From the NCBI GenBank assembly GCA_002189035.1, contig NEEC01000004.1:744001-808000 (forward strand): a stretch of 64,000 nucleotides of DNA, written 5' to 3'. Position numbers and translations under genes: made by a program. This stretch comes from Utricularia gibba (Eukaryota > Streptophyta > Magnoliopsida > Lamiales > Lentibulariaceae). Shown here piece by piece: positions 1-10,854 of the stretch (position 1 is the stretch's first letter; every line of letters begins with the position of its first letter). Below the pieces are notes generated by a model. That model was given only the letters and a program-made list of their open reading frames with translations. It was not told the DNA's origin and searched no databases.

Positions 1-515
1 TTGTACGTTATGCGTTAGCTGTTGTCCATAGGCGGCATAAAGTGGGAATCTATCCAATGGAATCTGAGGATCCTACGAGATATTCAACTCGCATTAACTG
101 AAATATTTTTTGTGCATTAAATTAAAAGAAAAAATATTATGGAATTAACTTTTTTAAAATATTTTTTTAATCAAGAAGTTTCTTTTTTTTGTTTTCGAAA
201 ATTAGGAGGAATAAAAGAGAGGCAATATAATAATAGAAAGCTTTTAAAGGGGAAAGATTTGCGGGGGCTTTCTCTCTGATTGGGCGAAAAAAAGGTAAAG
301 GGGGCTCTGGTTGAATGATCCAATCCTGTGTCTCGACCGCAGTCGTCCGTCAAACCTAGATTTCGTGTGTGGATCCTCATCTGCTCCGCCATACACTCGT
401 CGCGAACTGGACTTCTCCGATATCTATGTATTGGGCGACAGTGCGATTTAGGGTTTCTTTTCGTCTCTGTTTTATTCCTCGGCGCGGGTTGATTTAGTCG
501 CCCGACTCTGTGCCG
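1..515. other. Upstream region of the UBP16-type gene
   Basis: No gene is recognised here. The first 250 bases are AT-rich with T and A runs. From about 400 the sequence becomes more balanced and probably holds the promoter and 5' leader of the following deubiquitinase. No clear TATA box was fixed. Confidence 0.4.
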
Positions 516-3500
516 ATGCTCGCCGTGCTTGGGTTTTGATTGTTTTCTTTGCTATTGTTCGTCATAAATGGAGGAATGCGGCGGCGAAGGAGGAGGAGAT
601 TTTGAGGCTTGTAGCTATGGCTTCCGAAGAAGAGGCGGAAATTGCGATGCGAGAAAAGGATGAATCTTCTGAATCTCCTCCTCCGGACCAGCTGACCCAG
701 CTTCAGCAGCGTTATTATTGTGCCGTTTGTCTTTCCGCCACCACCACTAGGTGCTCTCAGTGCAAGGCTGTAAGATACTGGTGAGCGCTTTTTGTACTTT
801 ATTTGTGTTTATGCATCGTTTTGGCTGATTGAATGTAAACTGATATGGGAACGGATCTGTAGCTTGCAATTCTATATATTCTCGATTTAAAGTTAATCAA
901 TTTTCAGTTACTTTATTTGAGATTATGGTCTAGTTTGTGTACTTCTTTTTTGAAGTTTTGTTCTTTGAGCTCAAAAAGAGTGTTGTTCTAATATATGATG
1001 TTTTATTAATTGCATTATATGAACGTTATTCAGTCTAGACTCCTCTTTTTGATAGCTCGGGAAAGTGTCAGATAATTCACTGGAGGAAAGGTCACAAGTA
1101 TGAGTGTCGACCTGCAGCTCTATCTCGTGTTAGCATTGGAAATGAATGTTTCGCGGCAGGTGTTTCTCGTAATCAGGATGAGATGCCTATTAATGATGAA
1201 GAAAGACATCTTCTTGCAGATCATGGAATTGTAAATTTCAAAACTTCGAGTGATTCAGTGCCTTCGTTTTCCTATTCCTCGGAACAAAGTGAAGTCGCTT
1301 CAACCAGTGAGATTCATGACTCAGATTCTCAATTTGGGTCAGTCCAAACAAGTTTTGAAACCACCTATTCTCATTCTTCTGAACCTACGGACTCCAATGT
1401 AGTCGATACCCACAAGCAGTCTGTATTGAATGGTGCACATTATGTACCCTTGAGTAAGAGAACTGATGGTACAGTGTTAGAAGAGCTTGTCCTGGAAAGC
1501 TCTGATGTGAGGAGTATGCCGCCTTATAGTTCTATGAGAACTTTTTCTTCATCAGAAGCTCAAAGAGCTCGACCGTTTTCAGATAGTGGAGATGTGATAA
1601 AATCCTTTTACAGGGGGGGATCAGGCAAGCGTCAAGTAATAGATACGGAGCTAAAGAATTCTTACTGTTCAAGACCTGCAAGCATTGCATCCTCTATACA
1701 GAACTGGAAAAACGAGGCTCAAATGTCCATTTCTAAGGAATCGCGACCTGTGTTGTATAGGAGTTCAGGAAATGATCAAAATAATAGCAGGAAGCCTGAT
1801 ATATTGCGTTCGTTTATTCATGAGACAGGGCCAAAGTCTAGTAACAAAGGTCTGAAAACATTCCGAAAATTTGTAGAAAACTTCAAGGCTTCAAAGCAAT
1901 CAACCCCCTATATAGTTGATATTGGCAAGAACTCGAAAGACATTTACAGCAAACAGGTTATCATCCTTTATTGTGTCGTCAAGTTTCATTAATCGAACAG
2001 CTCTTATTTTTTTGTATGTCATCTAAAGGATTTTTTTCTATTACAGGTTTTAGTTCTTCCCAATATTTTCCCGCAGTTGTATTCCTTTAGTACTGTAGAA
2101 CTTCAGCCGTTTGGCCTGACAAACTGTGGAAACAGGTGCCTCATATTTTAAAATATCATTATTTGTCACACGCTCTGAAGCAATTTATACTGCAATATAT
2201 GTATTATTTTCTCGTGTTATATTGGTTGTATTTTTTTTGTAAGAAAAGCAATGCATTACTTCTATGTACTAATCAGCTTGTTTATTCGTGTTACAGCTGC
2301 TATGCAAATGCAGTGCTACAGTGCCTCGTTTTTACACGGCCTCTGGCTTCTTATTTTCTGCAGGGGTTGCACTCTAATACCTGTTAGTATATCTGTATGG
2401 CTGTGCTGTGTTTAAGATCTATGATGGCTTGCCTTTTTATCTCTGAATTCTGTTTCCCATATCTTTAGGTCGTAAGAAGGATTGGTGCCTTGTCTGTGAG
2501 TTCGAACATCTGACAAGAAAGGGACAAAGAACACACTATCCTCTGTCTCCTGTTAGAATCTTGTCTCAAGTAAAACGAATCGGGAGTCATCTAAGTGTAG
2601 GGCAACAAGAGGATGCACATGATTTCCTGAGGTTGTAAAAATGTTTCACATTTTGAGGGATTCCAGTGAAAGTTCATTTCTAACTGTTTTTGTTCTTGGT
2701 TCAGAAATCTTGTGGAGAAGATGCAATGTATATGGCTTGAAGAAGCTGGGCTTTCTGGATCTTTGGCTGAAGATACGACCCTTCTTGGCCTGTGTTTTGG
2801 TGGTTATTTACAATCTAAGGTTTGACTACATTTGGTGGATCCTTTTATGCCAGACATAAGGATCGAATTTGCTCATTGTGGTGTACTACATTTTTTTCTT
2901 CGAAGTAATACGTGTTTTTTCCAGATAAAATGTATGAAGTGTTCTGGAAGGTCAGAGCATTGTGACCGTGTCATGGATCTTGCTCTGGAGATAACTGGAA
3001 ATATTTATTCGCTCGAAGAGGCTCTTGCTCAATTTACAATATCTGAAACACTCGGTGGTGATGATAAGTATAAATGTGGCAGGTTAGGGCTTTGGAAACA
3101 AACTAAATTTACATTATATTTTGGTGGTTTTAGATGATTCCTCATCTGCCATTGCATTTCATTGCGATTTGAATTACAATAAGATTTTTAAAAAGGATGT
3201 ACAGATGATTAATTGTGCACGTAAAATCTGCTGCGAGATTGTATATCTAGAATTGATTTTATTCCGACTGTGTGTTGAATGGTTATCATTTGTATGTCTT
3301 CAACTGTTACTGATAGATTTTTCAAATGAAGGTGCAAATCTTATCAGAAGGCTAAGAAAAAACTGACTGTTGTGGAGGCTCCCAACATTCTTACTATAGT
3401 TCTGAAGCGTTTCAAGGTATCCATCTTGACAACTTTACGAGTTTACTTCATGAAATCTGACACTTATTCACAATTTTGATACAGTCTGGCAACTCAGAAA

Positions 3501-4421
3501 AGCTGAATAAGTTTGTTCGGTTCCCTGAGGATTTGGATTTGACTCCTTATATGAGCAAATCGGGTGATGAATACCCACTGTATAATCTATATGCTGTGGT
3601 TGTTCACTTGAATACGATGAATGAGTCTTACAGTGGTCACTACATAAGCTATGTGAAAGATTTCAGAGGAGCATGGTATAAAGTTGATGATTGCAAGGTA
3701 TTGTGGCTTTTGATGTTTACAGTCCTGTCCTTGTCTTTGGTCACAATGGCGTGTGATTCCTTCATAATAGAAGTTGGCATCTTAAAATGCTGCAATTCTT
3801 TCTCAAGATTTACTGAAACGTTATGTCCTGATAACAAACTGAAACCCGATAGAATACTTTTCTTGGTCTTTCACTCGAGCAAAATGGAGATTGAGCCTGA
3901 GAAATTCCTCTTCCAGGTTAGCCATGTGGACGTGGAGGCCGTACTATCCGCTGAAGCGTATATGCTTTTCTATGCAAGGTGATTTCATTTCGCATTTAGT
4001 TGTTACAGATGGTTTCCCTTCTTTCTATATGTTAAAACTTTATATGGTGTCCTTTGGCAGGCATGCAGTACGGATACATTCCTTTGTTTTGAACGGCAAC
4101 ATGTATCCTGATTGTGACAACAAAATGAGCACAGAACCCAATTCTGCCCATAGCAACGCCAAGCACAAAACCTCCAAATCCAAACCGAGTTCCCAGTACC
4201 CAGAGCAGTCCATAGAACATCCCTATTGGAGACCACCTAATGACTTCTTTGGCAGCTCCAGGGACGAGAGTGAGTGGAGGAATTCTACGCACAGGAACCC
4301 AGTGCTGGATTCATCAAGTGATAATTCTTCAATCTTTAGTACATCAGATTCCGGGTCCTACAGCACAGACAGCACCAAGGACTCCGAAATATCTGGATAC
4401 ATATTTGGATACCAACCGTAA
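516..4421 (+). CDS. UBP16: Ubiquitin carboxyl-terminal hydrolase, MYND-type (UBP16-like)
   Basis: A cysteine protease that removes ubiquitin from proteins, probably membrane-anchored by a short hydrophobic N-terminus. Exons: 516-780, 1056-1956, 2047-2135, 2297-2382, 2469-2631, 2705-2819, 2925-3082, 3332-3416, 3485-3697, 3917-3978, 4061-4421; about 832 residues. A MYND zinc finger (YYCAVC, then CSQCKAVRYC with CQIIHW) lies near residues 67-108. The catalytic Cys box GLTNCGNSCYANAVLQ is near 415-430, QQEDAHDFL follows, and the His box YSGHYISYVKD is near 670. A Ser/Thr-rich tail ends the protein. The start is a problem. ATG 516 opens a hydrophobic leader ending in GF, but one base is missing at 534-537 before the conserved VRHKWR. 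The first ATG of the intact frame is 617, inside MASEE. UBP16 rather than UBP15 or UBP17 is inferred from the N-terminal motif. Confidence 0.9.
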
Positions 4422-5284
4422 ATTTTATGGGTAAGGGAACATGTGTGATCCCGTCATTTCCATAACCAGGATACGAAAGCTACAGGAAATCATCCCAGTG
4501 TCTACTGAGAATTGCCTGGTTTTCTTGTCTACACAAGGGGCAAGCTGAATGAATTGGGGTGGATGAACCCCCTCCAGAGCAGGGCATGCCATGCCATGCC
4601 GTGTCCTTGTGTTACATTAAACTGGGGATCAGCAACATTGGAATTCTGCAGTTTCACCAGTCATTCTGATAAGAACTGCAGAGGCTGATCATGGCTCCCA
4701 TACAAGGACTCAGGAGCGAGAGGCAGGGCCATGTCTCGAGCTATCATCGTCCGTGTATATACATGTCTACAATGCATGTCAACCTCCGAGTACATCCTCG
4801 ATCACCTGAATCTAACCTCTTTGTATTTCGTCTAGCTTTACAGAATGGCTGCACCTTCACTGAACTGCCTGATCTTCTGCCGCATCCAAAGGGAGGGCGG
4901 TTCAAGGAGATGAACACAAAACATTTTTTGAGCGTTTTGGGTTGAGGCCAGTGGGTGTCTGGATGCATGTAGCTGTTTTGTATTTATCCTCATTTTGAGC
5001 GCGGACATAGCCGGTATCTTGTTATGAATTCACTTGTATCCATCTTAATTCAAGTGCTCAGATTAAATATGAAAATGGCATGCAAACAATGCATGTAGCT
5101 GCATAAAGTGTACGGTGATACACTGCCTCAATCCTTGAACAATCTCAAGTGAAGCAGAACAGAAGAGGGATGATAGCGAGAGATACAGAATTCCAACACA
5201 AAGCAAACAACTGATAAAGTAAGATAGAATAGTGAGCAGCACAGTAGACAGATATCTCATGAATCAGTACGATGGTGGTGATGA
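4422..5284. other. Convergent 3' flanks of UBP16-like and PELPK genes
   Basis: No coding signal. This stretch presumably carries both 3' UTRs. A short CATGC tandem repeat lies near 4585-4600. Short ORFs here show no family resemblance. Confidence 0.4.
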
Positions 5285-5785
5285 TTAGGGAAGATCCTTG
5301 GCAACTGCGGGAATAGACGGGATTGCTTCAAGTATTGGCTTTGGAAGCGTAGCCGGGAATGGAATCTTTGGAAATTCCAATTCAGTGGTCTTCGGTATTG
5401 GCAAGGTTGGCAGTGGTACTGGCTCTTCTCCCAGTTTTGGCAACTCTGGTAAAATCAACTTCGGGTAATTTGGAAGTTCTGGTAATATAGGCTTTGGCAA
5501 CTCAGGCAGCTCAGGTGGCACTATCCCCTGCTTTGGAAACTCTGGAAATGGAGGTAACTTTGCAGGAATTTCCGGCTGTGTCGGCTTCAGTAAAGGCGGC
5601 AACTCCGGCACCGGCTCCGTTCCAGGCAACTCAGGCGGCGGTGGAGTGGCGTATATCGTCCCTTCAGACAGTACTGGGATCACTGGCACCGACAGCAGGC
5701 TCCGAGCCTCCGAGCCCTGGTAGACGCTTGAGAAAGAGACCACCATACTCAAACAGAGAGCAATGTGGAAGCTGGTAGCCGCCAT
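5285..5785 (-). CDS. Proline-rich cell wall protein of PELPK type
   Basis: A single-exon gene for a secreted structural protein of 166 residues. Residues 1-27 form a classic signal peptide ending at SEA, followed by RSLLSVP. The mature part is low complexity, rich in Pro, Glu, Leu and Lys, with irregular PELP, PELPK and PELPELPK units. Proteins of this kind (PELPK1 in Arabidopsis) are cell-wall associated and affect germination and growth. The repeat is degenerate compared with the tidy pentapeptide arrays of the type members, and the C-terminal third (EFPKIPFPATLPKP) drifts further. A TATA box lies about 60 bases upstream on the same strand. No enzymatic activity is expected. The family call is firm; orthology to a particular member is not. 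Confidence 0.8.
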   Translation of the reverse strand: MAATSFHIALCLSMVVSFSSVYQGSEARSLLSVPVIPVLSEGTIYATPPPPELPGTEPVPELPPLLKPTQPEIPAKLPPFPEFPKQGIVPPELPELPKPILPELPNYPKLILPELPKLGEEPVPLPTLPIPKTTELEFPKIPFPATLPKPILEAIPSIPAVAKDLP

Positions 5786-5841
5786 GGATGAGAAATAGTT
5801 AGCAGGTTTTGTTTCATCTTGACCCTCACCTGCTTTCCTTC

Positions 5842-5849
5842 CTTATATA
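5842..5849 (-). promoter_or_regulatory. TATA box of the PELPK gene
   Basis: TATATAAG on the minus strand, about 60 bases upstream of the ATG. The spacing suits a short 5' leader. Confidence 0.6.
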
Positions 5850-6088
5850 ATGCACACAGTCCGAGGACTGACGAGAAGTTGGTTGGGATACAGATCTGGT
5901 AAGTGCGATAACAGCCCCGGTAGCTCAACCCTGCGCATATTTCGTACAACTGTTCAAATGTTGGTGAAATGCAGTTCAGCGGTTTCCTCTCAGAACCTCG
6001 TCCTTACGAAATAGAGTATTTGAACATGAAGATTCTTTTTTTAGAAGTGAAAGATGGTGTTTGCAGATTCTCATTTAGGATGCCCCGA

Positions 6089-6697
6089 TCAGGGACAGAA
6101 AGCGCACTTATCGATGACTAGTTTGAGAGCTCGTCTCAGCATGGCTAAGCCCACGTCAGTCTGGTTGTGGATACCGAGTCTGATCCACAGAACACTCATG
6201 GTTCTTCCCCAACTGTGGACATTTCTGCTCTCACCACCTTCGCTTCCACGGACTTCAAGGCCTGCACCAGGTCCATCAGAATATCAGGTCTGTCTTCGCA
6301 GCACAAGGTCGCCTTGACGAGGCCCGGATCATCGCAGGGGCACAACTTGAGCTCATCTGTTTCGCTTGGGAACAACTCCAATTCTTCAGTTGAGCATGAT
6401 GACAGCTCCTGTGCCGCTTTGTTCAGCTCCTTTACCCTCCTCACTGCTTCTCCTAGCAGGGAAGCCTTGTCCGTCTGCAAAGAGAAGAAGATAAACGTCA
6501 GTTACAGATACATTCTCTCCCTGAGATTCAACCGGAGGAGCAAGTTAAGTTAGTAACCCCACCTTGACCACGTTGGGAAGAATGGTCTTGAGTGTGGCGA
6601 TGTGGCCATTGATCCGGTTTCGCCGGCGGCGTTCGGCCTCCTTGTGGCTGTTGCTGCTCGCGGCGGCTCTGGTCTCCATGTCCCCCCCGTCTTCCAT
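6089..6697 (-). CDS. Small bHLH transcription factor (bHLH51/106/30-like)
   Basis: A DNA-binding regulator with two exons, 6563-6697 and 6089-6474. Exon 1 starts MEDGGDMETR and carries the basic region HKEAERRRRNRINGHIATL plus helix 1. Its His, Glu and Arg residues fit an E-box binder. The intron falls exactly before TDKASLLGEAVRRVKEL (helix 2), as in the family. The C-terminal half is the ACT-like domain (KATLCCEDRPDILMDLVQAL, VRAEMSTVG). As written, the frame stops after GEEP at 6196. One more G in the run at 6207-6210 restores the family motif GGRTMSVLW and continues to a stop at 6089, giving about 173 residues. I therefore give the gene the longer extent. It may instead be a truncated allele. 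A TATA box lies about 70 bases upstream. Confidence 0.85.
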
Positions 6698-6768
6698 CGT
6701 GCCCGAGTCAAGTCACTGGTACTGATCGGGAGGAGATGGATGGATAGAGTAGGAGGATGCATGGCGCG

Positions 6769-6775
6769 TTTTATA
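6769..6775 (-). promoter_or_regulatory. TATA box of the bHLH gene
   Basis: TATAAAA on the minus strand, 72 bases upstream of the ATG. It fits a leader of roughly 40 bases. Confidence 0.6.
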
Positions 6776-8091
6776 GCAGCTGCGCAGTCATCCATTCCAT
6801 GCAAAATTTGTCGTATTTTCACATTCTCTTTCGTCACACGGAGAAGAAAAAATAAAGTGTTCGCCGATCAACGAAATCGGACATCACGCATCATCTTTAT
6901 CGATCATATAAAAGAATCCACCGCCACCCCTTTTCAAAAACAACCAACTTGGACCAGCCCATGCCCAGAGACCATGGCCATGCCTTCAAATTCATGACAT
7001 TTAACTTTTGAAAGGCCAAAAATCCGTGCTAGCTTCTGATGATCAGGAGGAGTAGTCTGCGTCTCCGGGAGAATGGGTAGGAGGGCGCCAGGGCCAATGC
7101 AGACACGACCCCTTTCTTGGGATGCGGTGAACAAGTTGAAAAATGGCGGAAGAATTTAGGGAAGATCGCACACAAAAGCAGCCATCGGATCTGAGCAGAT
7201 CAAACCCCACCCCACCCACCACTTTCCCCACTCCAATTCAAACAAATGCCCAAAATTCAATCTTTAAATTTCCGACGTCCAAACGCCTCCGGGCACCGTA
7301 CTCGTAGCCCCCATCGGATATGCCGGTGATCCAAGTGTTTACTTTTCATAAACCCGACGGGCAGCTGATGCGTTTTAAAATATTATAAAAATATTCGATA
7401 ACATTTTAAATAATAATAATAATAATTTGGTAATCAAGAAAATTAGGAGCATTAGAGAAGTAAGTTTTGGTATAACCAAAACTAATTCGATCAAGTACAA
7501 AATGATTTTCAATCATTAAGAAAAATGTATTTTCAATTATTCATGATCTCGTATTAATTTTGATTATTAAGAAATTATTTTAAGGTTTTAACTGGGGAGT
7601 AGAACGAGGACATTTAAGTTATTGTCGTTTTGCTTCTAAATCATTCGTGATCTTTGCATAAGACGTCTTACTTTAGCACAAGGACAGGCATACGGATTCC
7701 ATGGGGGCCCTTTGTAGCCCCAATAGGTGCAGAGTTGTCCCCCCTCCACCTCCACAATGACTAAACCCATGCCCAAAAGGTACAGATGCAACTGGTACAC
7801 AGATTTGTGCTCGTGGATTCTGGAGTGGAGTGGAGGTCTCTAGTTTCTGGGTTGTGTTCTTTAACTGGAGTGTCTCCTTCCTTTGTTGTTTTGTTTATGG
7901 GGTGAGGCGTCTTGTGCTCATCTGGATCTGAGTAGTGGTTTTGGTGATAGTGAAGTTTCTGGTCTGTCTCTTCGTTTTATTTATTGCCCTTTAGCTCTAC
8001 ATCTCTTTGATCCGCTCCAAAAATGGCTAACTGACGCCATTTTGATTTCCCCCCTGCTGTTATCTTGAAACCCTTTTGAGAAATACATCCC
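6776..8091. other. Divergent promoter region between bHLH and SVP genes
   Basis: No coding signal. The centre (7370-7640) is AT-rich. The part after 7780 is T-rich and probably contains the SVP leader. Short ORFs overlap without family resemblance. Confidence 0.4.
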
Positions 8092-9700
8092 ATGGCAAGA
8101 GAAAAGATTGAGATTAAGAAAATCGACAACACAGCGGCGCGGCAAGTTACTTTCTCCAAGAGAAGAAGAGGGCTTTTCAAGAAGGCTGAGGAGCTTGCGG
8201 TTCTATGTGATTCTGAGGTTGGCTTGATTGTCTTCTCGGCCTCCGGAAAACTCTATGAATACGCCAGCTCCAGGTTTTGTTTCTTTAAAGTAATGATTTT
8301 TTTCAGAACATTTCAAGACGACAGCTTTTTATGTGAGATCAGAGATCCATGGCTTCTTTTGTTTATTCATTTTTTAATAAATGAATCCATTCTATTGGAT
8401 GGGAGAATTGCTTGCTGGGATCCTATTGGAGAACAGTTTGCTGGTTCTTTTTTTTTTTAATACATACTTTAGAGCCAGAAGATCAAAATCCTGGCTTGGT
8501 TTCGTACGCACATTTAGTGCACCCATCGGTGTTGTGTTTACAGCTCAAGCTCAATGAATAAGACATGAACACACTTTTCACTTTTCTTCCATATCTTGTC
8601 CACGTGATCCAGATCCAATCTTTTTACTCTTTTTCATTCATTTTTATTTTCCCATGGTATTCAAGCTTATATCTTTAAAAGAGCCTATAAAACTTTGACA
8701 AGTTTAGATGAGAATGTTCGGTGCTTTGTTCCCAGCATGAAGGAAATACTGGAAAGGCGTGATTTGAATTCAAAGAACCTCACTGCAAATGGGCGACCTC
8801 CGGTTGGCATGCAGGTTCTGCTCTGTTTATGCAGATGTTTTTATTGCTTCTCAAGTGATGTGTTACATAAAGTATCTGATGTTCAGTTGGCCGAGGACTC
8901 CAATTACTCCAGACTGAGCAAAGAAGTTGCTGACAGAACCCGTCATCTCAGGTATACTGCATACCTATTTGCATGTGTATGTAGGCTTATGAAGTATCAA
9001 TCAACTCTCAATTAGGCTCATGAGAGGAGAAGAGCTACAGGGATTAAGTATTGAGGAGCTGCAACAACTCGAGACTTCCATTGAATCCGGATTAAACCGT
9101 GTCATGGAGAAGAAGGTCAGTGTTTCAATTTTCTAGCAGTTGCAGTGCCAACTCAAAAAATATTAAGAAGTTCCATCAAGCTTTTTGTGCTCAATCTGCT
9201 CAAACATGGCCATTCTCATTTCTCTAAACAATTACGGTTTTGTAGGGGGAGAAAATCATGAGCGAAATCGGACGGCTACAAGAAAAGGTCTGTGTGCTTG
9301 TGTGTTTCTCTTTTTCATTTCTTGATATCCGAACTTCTTTACTCAGGGAAAACAACTCATGGATGAGAACGAAAAGCTGAATCAACTGGTATATATACAC
9401 AACCGAAGCACAAAAACACATGAAACTCGCCTTATCCTATAAAAAAGTGTTTTTTTTTAACTTAAGGTGGCGGATATAGCCTACTATGGCAATGACATGG
9501 TAGCGGCAGAGTCGATGAACATGGGCAGCGATGAGGGCCCCTGGTCAGAGTCCTTGAGTTCCAGCTCGAACGGCCCTCCCCAGGGCTGCCATAGCTCTGA
9601 CGCTTCCCTTAAACTCGGGTCAGCAGTCATTGGCATTTCCATTTCATTCCTTACCATTATGTAACTGAGTTGGTTCTTAGATTCTGACAGGCTCCCATAA
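8092..9700 (+). CDS. SVP: MIKC-type MADS-box factor, SVP/AGL24 clade
   Basis: A nuclear transcription factor of 223 residues. In Arabidopsis, SVP represses flowering and represses FT and SOC1. Exons: 8092-8273, 8736-8814, 8887-8951, 9016-9115, 9246-9287, 9347-9388, 9467-9618, 9691-9700. Exon sizes 182, 79, 65, 100, 42 and 42 are the expected MIKC pattern. The MADS domain begins [20 protein letters not shown] and contains [19 protein letters not shown], where A/S and GLIVFS are typical of SVP. The I region has [15 protein letters not shown]. The K domain spans [10 protein letters not shown] to GRLQEKGKQL. The protein ends in a short KLGLP, close to the usual SLRLGLP. The last exon encodes only GLP and a stop. 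The first intron, 462 bases, is the longest, as is usual for regulatory introns in this family. No defects seen. Confidence 0.95.
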
Positions 9701-10854
9701 TCTTGTCAACAAGGGGAAGGAAGGAGACGATGACCTGCATTTCTTGCCACGCTTTACCCGTCTGAACTTGCTCCACTTTTGTGATTCCATCTTTTCGGCT
9801 GTGTATTTCCTCCTGTGAAATGGTGCTGAACAGGTTGAGTCAGCAAACTCCCCACTTTTGTTCTGTTTTCAGTTCCTTGCGAGTACCATATAAGCCTGCA
9901 ACTTCGTTTTTTCTGCCATTTGCGTAATCTCTCACGCACACGAACTCGAAAAAAGGAATATAATGGGGGAAATAAACAAAGAAGCTAGAGTTCCTGTTTT
10001 CTGGGTAGTATGTAGCCCAGCCCAGGTATCATTTGTAAAAAAATGTCAACCTAGAGTGGGTGGCTGTCGGGATTTTAAAAATAAACTAGCTTTGGATTTG
10101 GTTGGATTTTCATGGTCGTTTGGATTTGTTTGCTTTCGATCTTTCGATGCAGAGGCGGCCACTCGCCAGAAATGAATGGAGTCGGCCGTACACATTCGTC
10201 TGCGACTGGACACGTCGTGGAGATAGAAATGGCACCACCGTTTTCTCTCTCTAGCTCGTGTCCCCAAAAAATGTTTCCGTTTGGGAGTAATCAGTAATCA
10301 AGGCCAACGGCTCCTGTCCCTTGTGAAAGCGACAGCCTCAAAAGCGCGATCAGTTGCCTGCAAATATTTCCATACTGAGGAAAATCGCAAGAGTTCGTTT
10401 CAGCCGCGGTGTTTATTCTGCGGGTGCCGATGCATAAAGTATGTGTCTGTGTGTCTTGATGGGCTTGGTTTCATTAACTTTTTGGAAGGAGACCCGACCT
10501 CAAAGTGGTCTTTTTTTCTTTGGGATGGTTTTCAGGAGTATTGATTGTAACAAGATAGCTCGTGGTTCGGATTTTCCCAGCGTAATTGTGAAAAGGGGCG
10601 GTCTTTAATTCTGTGATGGTAAACATAAGGGTGAGTGATTTATGAAGATGGCGATTTACATTCTCTCTCTTTGAGGAAAGCTACAGATTGTGTGGGGGGC
10701 TTTCGCGAAGACTGCTACCGGAGGCAGGCGCCCATTTCTTTCTTTTTCTGCTTTTTTTTTCTTCTGCGACTGTGGGAGAAGAAAAAAGCCAGATACTTGG
10801 AGCCTCATGAGGCAGCAGCACTCTGTTTCTCATACTCAAATCCATAAGGGAGCC
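9701..10854. other. Spacer between SVP and the O-fucosyltransferase gene
   Basis: Nothing recognised. It should hold the SVP 3' UTR and the promoter and leader of the next gene. A T-rich stretch at 10730-10770 precedes the start. Short ORFs look like chance. Confidence 0.35.
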
